From Bacteroides sp. CAG:144 (GTDB taxonomy: Bacteria > Bacteroidota > Bacteroidia > Bacteroidales > UBA11471), in contig HF999738.1 of NCBI GenBank assembly GCA_000434215.1, positions 11,174 through 47,735 of the forward strand: a stretch of DNA of 36,562 bases, in the 5' to 3' direction. A program made the position numbers and the translations under genes. Below the pieces are notes generated by a model. The model searched no databases. It was not told the DNA's origin and saw nothing but the letters and a program-made list of their open reading frames with translations. Of this stretch, positions 22,079 through 31,378 are shown one piece after another. Position 1 is the first letter of the stretch. Each line of letters starts with the position of its first letter.

Positions 22079-23239
22079 CTAAGTCAATAACGAATGTGCC
22101 GAAACGATTTTTCCGCTATCGGGCGAATAGATGTAAAAGCATACTTTATCGGGAACGCTCCATCTTTCCATTTGTTCGATGATGCGTCCGTAAGAAAGTG
22201 TTTTTCGGTCGAACACGACATGGCGTATATTTTCTGAACGGAAAAGATGCGGAGCTATATCGCGACCGTCGGGAGTTACAAGGGTCGGGGTGATACCGTA
22301 TTTGTCCAGTATGTTTTTTATCGGGTCAGCTTCACGGCTCCATATATACCATTTCCCGTTGACATCGCATCGTTTTTCTTTTTTGGGAAAAAGGAAACGC
22401 CTCACGGCAGCAGTCGTGGCTCTCATATAGATGGCTGTTTTGATAGACAACAGGGCAAACAGTTTATAGTGAGGATAGTGTTTGCGCAGGAAGATAAACA
22501 TCGCTTGATAGAAGATACGCACATAACGCAATGACTCGGTTTTGGTGCTCTCTCCCTTGTAATGAAGAATACGCAGAGGCAGGTAGTAATTTTTTTCTCC
22601 GGTAAGCGTCATGCGGTACGAGAGGTCTATATCTTCCCCGTACATGAAAAAGTTTTCGTCGAGCAAACCGCACCGATCGAGTGTGGAACGCCTCAACAAC
22701 ATGAATGCCCCAGAGAGTACGTCGACTCGGTGTGTACTGTTCTCGTCGAGAAACCGCAAATGATAACGTCCGAAACGGTGACTGTATGGGAACAGTTTGG
22801 ACAAGCCGAAAATTTTACAGAACGAGACCCACGGTGAAGGAAATCCGCGTTTCGACTCGGGCAGGAACTTTCCGTCTCCGTCGATCATTTTCACGCCCAG
22901 TGCTCCCGCATCATCGTGTTCGTCGAGAAAATGGCAGGCTTCGTCGAGTACCGATTCTCCCACAACCGTATCGGGATTGAGTAACAGTACGTAACGTCCC
23001 GACGACTGGGCGATAGCTTGATTATTGGCTTTGGAAAAACCTACATTTTCGGTGTTATAGATGTATTTTACTTGCGGAAAGCGGGTCGAAATGTAGGCTT
23101 CCGACCCGTCGGTCGAAGCATTGTCCACGACGAATATTTCATGAGAAATACCTTTTACGGCATCGCGTACCGACAGCAGGCACTGTTCCAGAAACCCGCA
23201 TACATTATAATTGACGATGACGATGCTCAGTGTAATCAT
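22079..23239 (-). CDS. Glycosyltransferase family 2 with C-terminal extension
   Basis: A 386-residue GT-A glycosyltransferase. The nucleotide-sugar site begins with LSIVIVNYNVCGFLEQCLLS and EIFVVDNASTDGS. The DxD-type metal site is in LLLNPDTVVG. The acceptor-side ED motif is FMYGEDIDLSYR, followed by HYKGEST. These features fit the rhamnosyltransferase-like GT2 group that builds cell-surface polysaccharides. After about residue 285, a segment of about 100 residues (from KWYIWSREADPIKN) looks like a separate alpha/beta domain. No other polysaccharide genes are nearby, so the glycan target is unknown. It starts 13 bp after recR and is followed by the acetyltransferase gene, probably in one operon with fbp. 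Confidence 0.88.
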   Translation of the reverse strand: MITLSIVIVNYNVCGFLEQCLLSVRDAVKGISHEIFVVDNASTDGSEAYISTRFPQVKYIYNTENVGFSKANNQAIAQSSGRYVLLLNPDTVVGESVLDEACHFLDEHDDAGALGVKMIDGDGKFLPESKRGFPSPWVSFCKIFGLSKLFPYSHRFGRYHLRFLDENSTHRVDVLSGAFMLLRRSTLDRCGLLDENFFMYGEDIDLSYRMTLTGEKNYYLPLRILHYKGESTKTESLRYVRIFYQAMFIFLRKHYPHYKLFALLSIKTAIYMRATTAAVRRFLFPKKEKRCDVNGKWYIWSREADPIKNILDKYGITPTLVTPDGRDIAPHLFRSENIRHVVFDRKTLSYGRIIEQMERWSVPDKVCFYIYSPDSGKIVSAHSLLT

Positions 23240-23252
23240 GGTATTCTCTCTT

Positions 23253-23879
23253 TCAGCTATGGAATGTTTCGTCGAAAGGCAACCGGTTGATGATGGAACG
23301 TCCCAGTGTTACCTCATCGGTATATTCGAGTTCGTCTCCGATAGAGACTCCCCTCGCAAGAATCGAGACCTTGACGTGATAGGGTGCCAACTTGCGGAAT
23401 ATGTAAAAATTGGTCGTGTCGCCTTCCATCGTGGGGCTCAGGGCCAGAATCACCTCTTTTACGTTTCCAGCCGCGACACGTTCCACCAGACTTCCTATTT
23501 CGATGTCCGAAGGGCCTATCCCGTCCATAGGAGAGATAATTCCACCCAAGACATGATACAGCCCCCTGTATTGTCGTGTATTCTCGATAACCATCACTTC
23601 TTTGATGTTTTCGACTACGCAGATGGTTGTCCCGTCGCGTGAAGGATCGGAACAGAGCGCACACGTTTCGGTATCGGAAATATTATGGCATACGTTGCAA
23701 TAATGTACTTCCCGACGCAGCCGAATGACGGCATTGCCGAAACTTTCGGCTACCGATTCGTCTTGACGTAAAAGGTGTAAAACCAACCGCAAAGCGGTCT
23801 TGCGGCCTATGCCCGGCAACTTGGCGAATTCGTTGACTGCATTTTCGAGCAGAGGTGAAGCAAAAGGCTGAAAATCCAT
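23253..23879 (-). CDS. recR: Recombination protein RecR
   Basis: A 208-residue RecR, which with RecO (and RecF where present) helps load RecA at gaps during DNA repair. The helix-hairpin-helix is [17 protein letters not shown] (21-37). The C4 zinc finger has Cys61, Cys64, Cys73 and Cys76. A Toprim domain (about 85-180) opens with [16 protein letters not shown] and continues through [16 protein letters not shown] and [15 protein letters not shown]. The C-terminal [22 protein letters not shown] is the family ending. All parts are present. It lies 15 bp after fbp in the same direction. The pairing with metabolic and glycosyltransferase genes looks like ordinary Bacteroidota gene order without a functional link. 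Confidence 0.96.
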   Translation of the reverse strand: MDFQPFASPLLENAVNEFAKLPGIGRKTALRLVLHLLRQDESVAESFGNAVIRLRREVHYCNVCHNISDTETCALCSDPSRDGTTICVVENIKEVMVIENTRQYRGLYHVLGGIISPMDGIGPSDIEIGSLVERVAAGNVKEVILALSPTMEGDTTNFYIFRKLAPYHVKVSILARGVSIGDELEYTDEVTLGRSIINRLPFDETFHS

Positions 23880-23894
23880 CTTTCTTTCCCGTTT

Positions 23895-25880
23895 TTACGA
23901 TTTCTCTTTGATAAATCCGTTGCGATAGGCGACCAACAGTTTGTTCAGATTATAAATTTGCTCTTCGAGTTCTTTACCTATATCAGTATCGCGTACTCGC
24001 ATGCGGCGCTGGTTCAATTCGAGAATGAAATTGGTAGAGATGATGTCGATTCCGTCTTCGATTGCTTTTTGTGTCGATTCGAAAGGTTCGTGCTGAACGA
24101 GTTGCAAACCTCGCGAATGAAAGATAAGCGTATAGCCTGCAATACCCGTTTCGGGTTGATAGGCTTTGGAAAAGCCGCCGTCGATCACCAGCAGTTTTCC
24201 TCCGGCTTTGACCGGATTTTCCCCTTTCAACGTCTTTACAGGAACGTGGCCGTTGATGATGTGTGCGTATTGATCAGTAAGACCGAACTCTCGTAAAATC
24301 ATTTCGCACACCGATTTCTCGTTATAGAGCGTATAGTACGCGCTCTTTTTTTCTTTCCACAAATCCTTGTCTTCGACGAAATAACGTTCGAAGGTTGCCA
24401 TCTTGTCTTTCCCGAACGATGGTGCGTCTTCTCCGCACCAAAGATACCAGATATAATCGAGAGCGTATTTTTTCCCTGTCCCGTCGACGGCGAAATAGGC
24501 GAGGCGTATCAACTGGTCGATTTTATCGAGCAACGCTTTTCCCTTATACGGTTTGCCGTCGATGTAAACTTCTTTAAGTGACCCGTCGTCGTTGAGCGGA
24601 ATGGAAGCATGGTAAAGCAGGTTATTGTTACGCACCAGATACATGCTGCCGTTGGAAAAGAGGCAACGCATGTGTTTCCGCATTTTCTCGCTGTTCACGA
24701 ATGAGTAATGCAGACGTTCTACCAGCTCTTCTTCATCGGGTGTGAGGGCAAACGGGTTGGCCGGGTCTATGGTCGGGAAATTTTTATCCCGCAAGGGATA
24801 TTCTTTCCCGTTGAGTTTCAGCACGCCCCGTTCATAATCGATTTTATCGAGCAACAGACGATCGTCCATTTTGAAGTCGGGGTGTGCCAGAATCAGTTGC
24901 GATTCGAGTTTGAATTGTATAATCGAGATCGCCTTGTGCATTTGAGCCAGCAAGCGGCGGGTTTTGGCCGTAAATTCCCCGTCGAGGCCTTTCGGTACGA
25001 AATAAGTGCAGGGATCGTCTTTATAATGCTCGATGGCGAATGTCGCCAACGGGACGAGGTTGATGCCGTATCCGTCTTCGAGAGTGGCATGGTTGCCGTA
25101 ACGCATCGACATGCGCACGACGTTGGCAATGCAACTGTCGTTTCCCGCAGCCGCTCCCATCCACAAAATATCGTGGTTGCCCCACTGTATGTCGACATTG
25201 TGGTAGGTGCAGAGCTTGTCCATAATGATTTCGGCACCGGGTCCCCGGTCGAAAATATCGCCCACGATATGGAGGGTATCGATTACAAGCCGCTGTATAA
25301 GATTGCAAATGGCGCAGATACACTCGTCGGCCCGACCGGTGGAGATGATAGTGGAAATGATTCCGTTGACATAGGCCTGCTTGTTCGGGTCGATTTGCGA
25401 CTCGTGCAACAACTCTTGCAAGATATACGAAAATTCGGCAGGAAGCGCTTTGCGGACTTTCGATCGGGTATATTTCGACGATACGTTCTGGCACACACGT
25501 ATCAACTGGTGCATGGTAATGCGATACCAGTCGATCATATCTTTTTCTTCTTTCTTGATAAGTTCGAGTTTCTGTTCGGGATAATAGATGAGGGTACACA
25601 ACTCTTTCACTTCGCTTTCGCGCAAAGTCTGTCCGAAAATTTCTTCGACTTTGCGGCGTACCGATCCCGATGCATTTTTCAACACATGGAGGAATGCCTC
25701 GTATTCTCCGTGCAAGTCGGTCAGGAAGTGTTCCGTACCTTTGGGCAGATTGAGAATGGCTTCGAGGTTGATGATCTCGGTGCACGCATCGGATATGGTC
25801 GGGAACTTCGTAGATAACAATTGCAAATATCGCAAGTCGTTATAAACCGACTCCGGTGTGATAGGCGGCCTTTTTTCCAT
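23895..25880 (-). CDS. fbp: Fructose-1,6-bisphosphatase, class III
   Basis: A 661-residue class III FBPase (Firmicutes/Bacteroidota type) for gluconeogenesis, related to metallophosphoesterases. The metal-binding motifs are visible: FLTDLHGEYEAF (Asp55, His57), GDIFDRGPGAE, and WGNHDILWMG, then the histidines in ILAHPDFK and IINGHVPVKTLKGENPVKAGG. The ATG at 25880 (MEKRPPITPESVYND) matches the family. An in-frame extension to 26267 runs antisense into engB and is rejected. A -7-like TATTTTTG sits 21-28 bp upstream on the minus strand (25908-25901). It heads a minus-strand group with recR, the glycosyltransferase and the acetyltransferase. Confidence 0.96.
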   Translation of the reverse strand: MEKRPPITPESVYNDLRYLQLLSTKFPTISDACTEIINLEAILNLPKGTEHFLTDLHGEYEAFLHVLKNASGSVRRKVEEIFGQTLRESEVKELCTLIYYPEQKLELIKKEEKDMIDWYRITMHQLIRVCQNVSSKYTRSKVRKALPAEFSYILQELLHESQIDPNKQAYVNGIISTIISTGRADECICAICNLIQRLVIDTLHIVGDIFDRGPGAEIIMDKLCTYHNVDIQWGNHDILWMGAAAGNDSCIANVVRMSMRYGNHATLEDGYGINLVPLATFAIEHYKDDPCTYFVPKGLDGEFTAKTRRLLAQMHKAISIIQFKLESQLILAHPDFKMDDRLLLDKIDYERGVLKLNGKEYPLRDKNFPTIDPANPFALTPDEEELVERLHYSFVNSEKMRKHMRCLFSNGSMYLVRNNNLLYHASIPLNDDGSLKEVYIDGKPYKGKALLDKIDQLIRLAYFAVDGTGKKYALDYIWYLWCGEDAPSFGKDKMATFERYFVEDKDLWKEKKSAYYTLYNEKSVCEMILREFGLTDQYAHIINGHVPVKTLKGENPVKAGGKLLVIDGGFSKAYQPETGIAGYTLIFHSRGLQLVQHEPFESTQKAIEDGIDIISTNFILELNQRRMRVRDTDIGKELEEQIYNLNKLLVAYRNGFIKEKS

Positions 25881-25900
25881 AGTACTTACGTTTAGAAAGT

Positions 25901-25908
25901 CAAAAATA
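25901..25908 (-). promoter_or_regulatory. fbp: Possible -7 box for fbp
   Basis: The minus strand reads TATTTTTG (25908-25901), a full TAnnTTTG match. No good -33 element was found 19 bp upstream. It is divergent from the engB promoter 36 bp away. Confidence 0.35.
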
Positions 25909-25943
25909 GCACTTTTTTTTATATTATCTATCAAGAAACTTCT

Positions 25944-25951
25944 TATATTTG
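25944..25951 (+). promoter_or_regulatory. engB: Possible -7 box for engB
   Basis: TATATTTG (25944-25951) is a full -7 match, 29 bp before the engB ATG. The -33 region is just a T-run, so the promoter is incomplete by eye. Confidence 0.4.
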
Positions 25952-25980
25952 TCATGTAATCGATAAAGGAAACCCTTCTT

Positions 25981-26595
25981 ATGGAAATAAAAGATGCCCG
26001 ATTTGTCATAAGCAATACCGACGTTGCCAAATGTCCGGCAGGAGACCGGCCCGAATATGCTTTCATCGGCCGTTCCAATGTAGGAAAATCTTCGCTTATC
26101 AATATGCTCACGGGGCGCAAGGGTTTGGCGATGACATCATCTACGCCGGGAAAAACCATGCTTATAAACCACTTCGACGTCGACGGCTCGTGGTATATCG
26201 TCGACTTGCCGGGGTACGGTTTTGCCCGTCGGGGAAAAGAAGGCCGGGAAAACATACGGCGCATCATCGAGCATTATATTCTCGAACGCGAGTCGATGAC
26301 CTCTCTCTTCGTGCTTATCGACAGTCGCCATGAACCGCAGAAAATCGACCTCGAGTTTATGGAGTGGCTCGGCGAGAACGGTGTGCCTTTCGCCATTGTT
26401 TTTACCAAAGCCGACAAATTGGGGGTAACGGTGTTGCGCGACAAAATCGAGGCTTACAAAACCCGTTTGCTCGAAGATTGGGAAGAACTCCCCCCTATCT
26501 TCATAACCTCGTCCGAGACTCGTAAAGGGAAGGAGGAACTACTCGATTACATAGGTTCCCTCAACGAAACGATGAAAAATACTCCGCGGGAATAG
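25981..26595 (+). CDS. engB: Ribosome biogenesis GTPase EngB (YsxC/YihA)
   Basis: A 204-residue essential GTPase acting in large-subunit ribosome assembly. The P-loop is GRSNVGKSS (30-38). The switch I/G2 region is in [15 protein letters not shown]. The G3 motif is DLPGYGFA (75-82), read as DxPG. The G4 motif is TKAD (142-145). [13 protein letters not shown] holds the G5 motif. The N-terminus ([14 protein letters not shown]) and the overall size fit EngB and not Era or Der. It is the first gene of a plus-strand group that continues with DUF4494 (40 bp later), yggS and the DHOD-like gene. It is divergent from fbp. Confidence 0.95.
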   Translation: MEIKDARFVISNTDVAKCPAGDRPEYAFIGRSNVGKSSLINMLTGRKGLAMTSSTPGKTMLINHFDVDGSWYIVDLPGYGFARRGKEGRENIRRIIEHYILERESMTSLFVLIDSRHEPQKIDLEFMEWLGENGVPFAIVFTKADKLGVTVLRDKIEAYKTRLLEDWEELPPIFITSSETRKGKEELLDYIGSLNETMKNTPRE

Positions 26596-26635
26596 CTCCG
26601 TAGGAAATATCATAAACAAAAAACTTTCAGAAAAA

Positions 26636-27094
26636 ATGAACTCTTGGTTTGAATGTAAAGTTAAATACGATAAAGAAATAGAAGGCGGAATGCAGAAAAC
26701 CGTCAGCGAACCCTATATGGTCGACGCGCTCTCTTTTACCGAAGCCGAATCGCGCATACTCGAAGAAATGCGCCCGTTTATATCGGGAGAATTTACCGTC
26801 GCCAATATCAAGCGTGTGAAAATCAGTGAGCTTTTTTTCGATGAGTCGGGTGATCGGTGGTACAAATGCAAAGTCAATTTCATCACCCTCGACGAGAAAA
26901 GCGGTGTCGAGAAACGTACCGCTTCTTATATGATGGTGCAGGCTGCCGACTTCAAGACCGCCCTTGAAAATCTATTGAAAGGAATGAAAGGGACAATGGC
27001 CGACTATGAAATCGCTTCGATTACCGAAACACTCATCATGGACGTTTTCCGCTACGATGCCGACTCTGTACCGGCCGCTCCCGGACAGGAATAA
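26636..27094 (+). CDS. DUF4494 domain-containing protein
   Basis: A 152-residue cytoplasmic protein matching DUF4494, a Bacteroidota family of unknown function. The opening MNSWFECKVKYDKEIEGG is the family start. The body reads as two similar halves. In each, a strand pattern (WFECKVKY / WYKCKVNF) is followed by an acidic turn, a short strand (PYMVDALSFTEAESRI / SYMMVQAADFKTALENL) and a helix. An internal duplication is therefore likely. No catalytic motif, signal peptide or membrane segment is visible. It lies between engB and yggS, 13 bp before the chosen yggS start (ATG 27096 would be 1 bp away), so co-expression with them is likely. Confidence 0.86.
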   Translation: MNSWFECKVKYDKEIEGGMQKTVSEPYMVDALSFTEAESRILEEMRPFISGEFTVANIKRVKISELFFDESGDRWYKCKVNFITLDEKSGVEKRTASYMMVQAADFKTALENLLKGMKGTMADYEIASITETLIMDVFRYDADSVPAAPGQE

Positions 27095-27107
27095 AATGGA
27101 GAGAGAA

Positions 27108-27779
27108 ATGAACGATATAGCTCGACATCTGGACACTGTAAAATCGACACTCCCCGCCGGGGTGTCTTTGGTGGCGGTATCGAAATTCCATCCCGCCGAA
27201 GCCCTTCGGGAGGCATACGATGCGGGACAACGTATTTTCGGAGAAAGCCGGGTTCAAGAGCTGGTCGCTAAGCAGACCGTACTCCCCTCCGATATCGAAT
27301 GGCACTTTATCGGCCATTTGCAGACCAATAAAGTGAAGCAGATCGTGCCTTTTATTTCTTTGATACACAGCGCAGACTCTCCTCATCTGTTGGCCGAAGT
27401 CGATCGGTGCGCCGCCCGGTGCAGCCGGGTTGTCGACTGTTTGCTGCAACTGCATATCGCCGAAGAAGAAACCAAATTCGGATTCTCTTTCGACGAGTGC
27501 CGCGACTATCTGGCATCGGGTGTATGGAGCAGTCTTACCCATGTGCGTCTGCGCGGAGTGATGGGTATGGCGACACTCACCGACGATGAAGCCTCCATTC
27601 GCCGGGAATTTGCTTCATTGCAGGCATTTTTTGCCGAAATAAAAAAGAATTATTTCCCTCTTGATAAAAACTTCTCGGAAATCTCTATGGGTATGTCGCA
27701 CGATTACCGGTTGGCACTCGACTATGGGACAACGATGGTGCGTGTGGGAACCCTCATCTTTGGAGAAAGAAATTATTAA
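27108..27779 (+). CDS. yggS: PLP homeostasis protein, YggS/PLPBP family
   Basis: A 223-residue pyridoxal-phosphate-binding protein that helps balance vitamin B6 and amino-acid pools, in the alanine-racemase TIM-barrel fold. The PLP lysine is in LVAVSKFHP. The GQRIFGESRVQEL, WHFIGHLQTNKVK and VRLRGVMGMATL segments follow. The end has SMGMSHDYRLALDYGTTMVRVGT, with the phosphate-binding SMGMS and the conserved Arg-Val-Gly-x3-FG tail. The start is put at 27108, where GGAGAGAG sits just upstream and the length fits relatives. ATG 27096 would add four residues. It follows DUF4494 closely and precedes the DHOD-like gene by 18 bp. Confidence 0.93.
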   Translation: MNDIARHLDTVKSTLPAGVSLVAVSKFHPAEALREAYDAGQRIFGESRVQELVAKQTVLPSDIEWHFIGHLQTNKVKQIVPFISLIHSADSPHLLAEVDRCAARCSRVVDCLLQLHIAEEETKFGFSFDECRDYLASGVWSSLTHVRLRGVMGMATLTDDEASIRREFASLQAFFAEIKKNYFPLDKNFSEISMGMSHDYRLALDYGTTMVRVGTLIFGERNY

Positions 27780-27797
27780 TCATAAAGAACCTATATC

Positions 27798-28784
27798 ATG
27801 TTAAAGACTCAGTATGCAGGATTAGAACTGAAAAATCCTATTATCGCAGCCAGTTCGGGCCTGACCGACAATGTCGAAAAAATCGTCGCTCTCGAAAAAG
27901 CCGGTGTAGGAGCCGTTGTGCTGAAATCGCTCTTTGAAGAGCAGCTCGCCGCCCAAAGCGAACATCTGCTCAACAGTTCCGATAGCGATTATCCCGAGGC
28001 CTACGACTATCTGCAAAATATCGTCAAAGCCCACGAAGTGGAAAAATACCTCACGTTGATACGCGAAGCCCGGAAAGCGGTATCGATACCGGTAATAGCC
28101 AGTATCAACTGTTACGACGACGGCAGCTGGGAGAGTTTCGCCGCCGATCTCGAAAAAGCCGGAGCCAGCGCCATAGAGCTGAACGTGCAAAAAATCAACC
28201 CCACGACCGAGTATCGTCCCGGCACCATCGGGAGACTGCATGTCGAGATTCTGCAAAAAGTAGAAGCTGCCGTACATATTCCCGTAACCGTGAAAATAAG
28301 CCGCAACCTTTCCAATCTTGTTTCGGTCGTAGACCAGTTGCGTGCCGCCGGTGCTGCCGGTGTGGTGCTTTTCAACCGCCCGTGGCAACCCGATATCGAT
28401 ATACATAATCGTCGACTCGTCGCCGGGTCTCCGTTCAGTACCTCGGCCGATTTGAGCGATACTTTGCGTTGGCTGGGTATCGTTTCGGGGCAGGTCAACA
28501 AGTTGCCGTTGGCCGCTTCGACAGGCGTACATACGCCCGAAGACCTTGTAAAAGTCATTTTGGCCGGAGCTTCCGCAGCCGAATTATGTTCGACCCTTTA
28601 TCTCAACGGGGAAACTGTTGTCGGGCAAATGCTCGACTTCCTCACCGGCTGGCTCAAAGAGCAGGGATTCTCTTCTCTTAAAGAGGCTGTCGGCGCACTC
28701 AATTACAAAAATATTCCCGACGTAGCTTACTATGAACGGTTGCAGTTCATACGCCAATACCGGGAAGTCGGCAATAATCGCTGA
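27798..28784 (+). CDS. Dihydroorotate dehydrogenase-like protein
   Basis: A 328-residue FMN-type TIM-barrel protein of the DHOD-like group found widely in Bacteroidota. It matches the class-1 DHOD fold: LKNPIIAASSGLTDNVEKIVALEKAG, then GAVVLKSLFEEQ, ASINCYDDGSWESFA and AIELNVQ for the FMN and substrate side, and LAASTGVHTPEDLVKVILAGA for phosphate binding. True PyrD proteins have a substrate loop with Asn and a catalytic Cys or Ser at set places, and I cannot confirm the full set here, so the pyrimidine role is uncertain. A separate PyrD is likely elsewhere in the genome. It is the last gene of the engB group. A hairpin without a T-run follows at 28814-28839. Confidence 0.84.
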   Translation: MLKTQYAGLELKNPIIAASSGLTDNVEKIVALEKAGVGAVVLKSLFEEQLAAQSEHLLNSSDSDYPEAYDYLQNIVKAHEVEKYLTLIREARKAVSIPVIASINCYDDGSWESFAADLEKAGASAIELNVQKINPTTEYRPGTIGRLHVEILQKVEAAVHIPVTVKISRNLSNLVSVVDQLRAAGAAGVVLFNRPWQPDIDIHNRRLVAGSPFSTSADLSDTLRWLGIVSGQVNKLPLAASTGVHTPEDLVKVILAGASAAELCSTLYLNGETVVGQMLDFLTGWLKEQGFSSLKEAVGALNYKNIPDVAYYERLQFIRQYREVGNNR

Positions 28785-28813
28785 TATTTTTTATCCAACA
28801 TTTCGGAACATCT

Positions 28814-28839
28814 CCCGGCATGAATGTTCTCATGCCGGG
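28814..28839 (+). terminator. 10-bp perfect hairpin between the DHOD-like gene and galM
   Basis: CCCGGCATGA (28814-28823) pairs perfectly with TCATGCCGGG (28830-28839) around a 6-nt loop. No T-tract follows, so it is at best a weak terminator. It may be a processing or stability element of the gal mRNA. It covers a possible galM ATG at 28820, which argues for the later ATG at 28865. Confidence 0.45.
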
Positions 28840-28864
28840 AGTGGCCTGCATAAACAAGTTTTTT

Positions 28865-29953
28865 ATGTCAACCGCAAATCATACCACAAAGACACAGTCG
28901 GGATTACTATTCTCCGACTTCGATACCGTTATCGATGGAAAACAGGTATCGCTCTATCAACTGACCAATCGTAACGGAGCCGAAATATGCATCACCAATT
29001 ATGGCGGAATCGTTGTTTCGCTGCTTGTCCCCGATTCCGACGGAACAATGACCGATGTCGTCCTCGGACACAGCACGATCGACGGGTATCTGCATTCGCC
29101 CGAGAAGTTTCTCGGAGCACTGATAGGCCGTTATGGAAACCGTATAGGTGGCTGTCGATTCAATCTCGACGGCAAATGCCATTCTATCCGTTCAAATAAT
29201 CCCGATTGCGCCCTGCATGGGGGTATCAAAGGATATAATGAAGTCGTATGGGAAGCCAGCCAGATCGATACACAGACACTTCACCTCTCTTATCTCTCGC
29301 CCGACGGGGAAGAGGGATTTCCCGGTAATCTGAAAGTCGAGGTTACTTACGCCCTTACCAACGAAAACGCCATGGAGATACATTACCGGGCAACCACCGA
29401 TAAGGCTACCGTATGCAATCTGACCCACCACTCGTTCTTCAACTTGAACGGCGATGGCGGCGGAGAGGTAACCAACCATATCGTTACCATCGATGCGCCT
29501 TTCTACACGCCGATGGACGACAAGTCGGTTCCCACCGGAGAAATTGCCTCGGTAGCGGGAACACCTATGGATTTCTTACACCCCGTAGCTTTGGGACAGC
29601 GTATCGATGATGACTTCGAACAGTTGCGTTTCGGACGGGGATATGACCATAATTATGTACTGGTAAAAAAATTCCCCGGCGAATACGCATTTGCTGCCGA
29701 AGCATATTCGCCCCGGACGGGAATCGTAATGACCGTATATACCACAGAGCCGGGCGTGCAACTTTATACCGGAAACTGGCTCAACGGGTTTACAGGAAAG
29801 TGTGGGCGTAAGTACAGCGCGCGCACGGCCGTGTGCTTCGAGACCCAACATTTTCCCGACAGCCCCAACAAACCGCATTTCCCTTCGACGGTTTTACGGC
29901 CCGGCGAGACCTATACGCAAACATGCCGCTACCAGTTCTCGGTGCGGAAATAA
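28865..29953 (+). CDS. galM: Galactose mutarotase (aldose 1-epimerase), cytoplasmic
   Basis: A 362-residue mutarotase that interconverts alpha- and beta-galactose before galactokinase. Typical GalM features are CITNYGGIVVSLLVPD, IGRYGNRIGG, CALHGGIKGYNEVVWE (substrate His), NLTHHSFFNLNGDG, GRGYDHNYVL and the catalytic Glu in VCFETQHFPDSPNKP. No signal peptide is visible from 28865, so it acts in the cytoplasm. ATG 28865 is chosen over ATG 28820 because the earlier one lies inside the 28814-28839 hairpin. The galactose permease and galK follow in the same direction, with gaps of 33 and 18 bp. A second, lipoprotein mutarotase at 32783 resembles it closely. Confidence 0.92.
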   Translation: MSTANHTTKTQSGLLFSDFDTVIDGKQVSLYQLTNRNGAEICITNYGGIVVSLLVPDSDGTMTDVVLGHSTIDGYLHSPEKFLGALIGRYGNRIGGCRFNLDGKCHSIRSNNPDCALHGGIKGYNEVVWEASQIDTQTLHLSYLSPDGEEGFPGNLKVEVTYALTNENAMEIHYRATTDKATVCNLTHHSFFNLNGDGGGEVTNHIVTIDAPFYTPMDDKSVPTGEIASVAGTPMDFLHPVALGQRIDDDFEQLRFGRGYDHNYVLVKKFPGEYAFAAEAYSPRTGIVMTVYTTEPGVQLYTGNWLNGFTGKCGRKYSARTAVCFETQHFPDSPNKPHFPSTVLRPGETYTQTCRYQFSVRK

Positions 29954-29986
29954 TTCTCATATCGAAATTTTATAAATCTGTAAACC

Positions 29987-31360
29987 ATGACACAAGAGAA
30001 AAAGAACGGAAATATCGTTGCTATCATCACGATGTTCTTCATTTTTGCGATGATATCTTTCGTAACCAATCTGGCCGCCCCCATCGGCACGATATGGGGA
30101 CATCAGTTCGAGGGCAATAGCGTGCTGGGTATGATGGGAAACATGATGAATTTCCTTGCTTACCTTTTTATGGGTATCCCGGCCGGTAACCTGTTGGTAA
30201 AAATCGGGTATAAAAAAACAGCATTGTGGGCTATGGCCGTAGGCGTTATAGGTCTGGCCGTGCAATACTTGTCGAGTATCGTGGGAACCGATACGGTTCT
30301 TTTCACGATGAACAGTAGTATGGACAAGGACGGCATTGCCGTGCCGGTGGAATTTCCCGTAAGCCTCAACTTCTTTATCTATTTGCTCGGTGCATTCATC
30401 TGCGGGTTCTGCGTGTGTATGTTGAATACGGTCGTGAATCCTATGCTCAATATTTTGGGCGGTGGCGGGAACAAAGGCAACCAGCTGATACAAGCCGGTG
30501 GCGCGCTCAATTCGCTCTCGGCGACTCTCACCCCGTTTTTCGTCGGTGCGCTTATCGGTTCGCTCACCAAGTCGACGACGATGACCGATGTTACTCCTTT
30601 GCTGTGGATAGGTATGGCCGTCTTTGCTGCGGCATTCGTTATCATATCGTTTGTTGCCATACCCGAGCCCCACATGCATAAAGGAGGCAAAAAAGAAACA
30701 TTCGAACACAGTCCGTGGAATTTCCGACATACGGTAATGGGGGTAATCGGTATATTCATATATGTAGGTGTCGAAATCGGTATACCGGGTACTCTTAATT
30801 TCTACCTTGCCGACCAGAGTGCGACCGGAGCGGGTGTCATAGGGGACGCATCGGCCATTGCCGGAGCTATCGTGGCGATCTATTGGTTGCTCATGTTGGT
30901 AGGACGCACGTTGAGCAGCGCCATCAGTGGTAAAGTCTCGACACGGACTCAACTTATCGCTGTGTCGTCGATGGCCATACTGCTCGTAATCCTTGCCATT
31001 TTCATACCCAAAGAATATACGCTGGACATGCCCGGTTACAGTGTCGGGAACGGTATCGTTGTCGCCGAAGTACCGGTCAGTGCGCTGTTCCTTGTTTTGT
31101 GCGGACTTTGTACATCGGTCATGTGGGGAGGAATTTTCAATCTTGCCGTCGAGGGGCTGGGAAAATACACCGCTCAGGCGTCGGGCCTTTTCATGATGAT
31201 GGTTGTCGGCGGCGGTATTTTGCCTCTTATCCAGCAATACATCGCCAAAGTCGGCGGATATATGAACAGCTATTGGCTCATCGTCGTTGCGTTGGTGTAT
31301 CTGCTGTATTACGGACTCTCGGGCTGTAAAAACGTGAACAAGAATATTCCTGTCGATTAA
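29987..31360 (+). CDS. MFS sugar transporter, galactose/glucose type
   Basis: A 457-residue major-facilitator-superfamily permease. The sequence is hydrophobic throughout with many membrane segments, starting with IVAIITMFFIFAMISFVTNL. The loop GIPAGNLLVKIGYKKTALWA contains the MFS signature-like G-x-L-x-x-x-G-x-K/R. The protein fits the glucose/galactose (GGP/FucP-like) branch as seen next to galK in other Bacteroides. It probably imports galactose or another hexose with protons or sodium. It sits between galM and galK with short gaps (33 and 18 bp), which strongly suggests a galactose role. A cytoplasmic loop at about residues 225-245 (PEPHMHKGGKKETFEHSPW) separates two halves. Confidence 0.88.
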   Translation: MTQEKKNGNIVAIITMFFIFAMISFVTNLAAPIGTIWGHQFEGNSVLGMMGNMMNFLAYLFMGIPAGNLLVKIGYKKTALWAMAVGVIGLAVQYLSSIVGTDTVLFTMNSSMDKDGIAVPVEFPVSLNFFIYLLGAFICGFCVCMLNTVVNPMLNILGGGGNKGNQLIQAGGALNSLSATLTPFFVGALIGSLTKSTTMTDVTPLLWIGMAVFAAAFVIISFVAIPEPHMHKGGKKETFEHSPWNFRHTVMGVIGIFIYVGVEIGIPGTLNFYLADQSATGAGVIGDASAIAGAIVAIYWLLMLVGRTLSSAISGKVSTRTQLIAVSSMAILLVILAIFIPKEYTLDMPGYSVGNGIVVAEVPVSALFLVLCGLCTSVMWGGIFNLAVEGLGKYTAQASGLFMMMVVGGGILPLIQQYIAKVGGYMNSYWLIVVALVYLLYYGLSGCKNVNKNIPVD

Positions 31361-31378
31361 TCTTAAAATCTATACTTT

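Noticed and set aside
25881..26267. N-terminal extension of fbp on the minus strand
   Set aside because: It runs antisense into engB, and the family start is at 25880.
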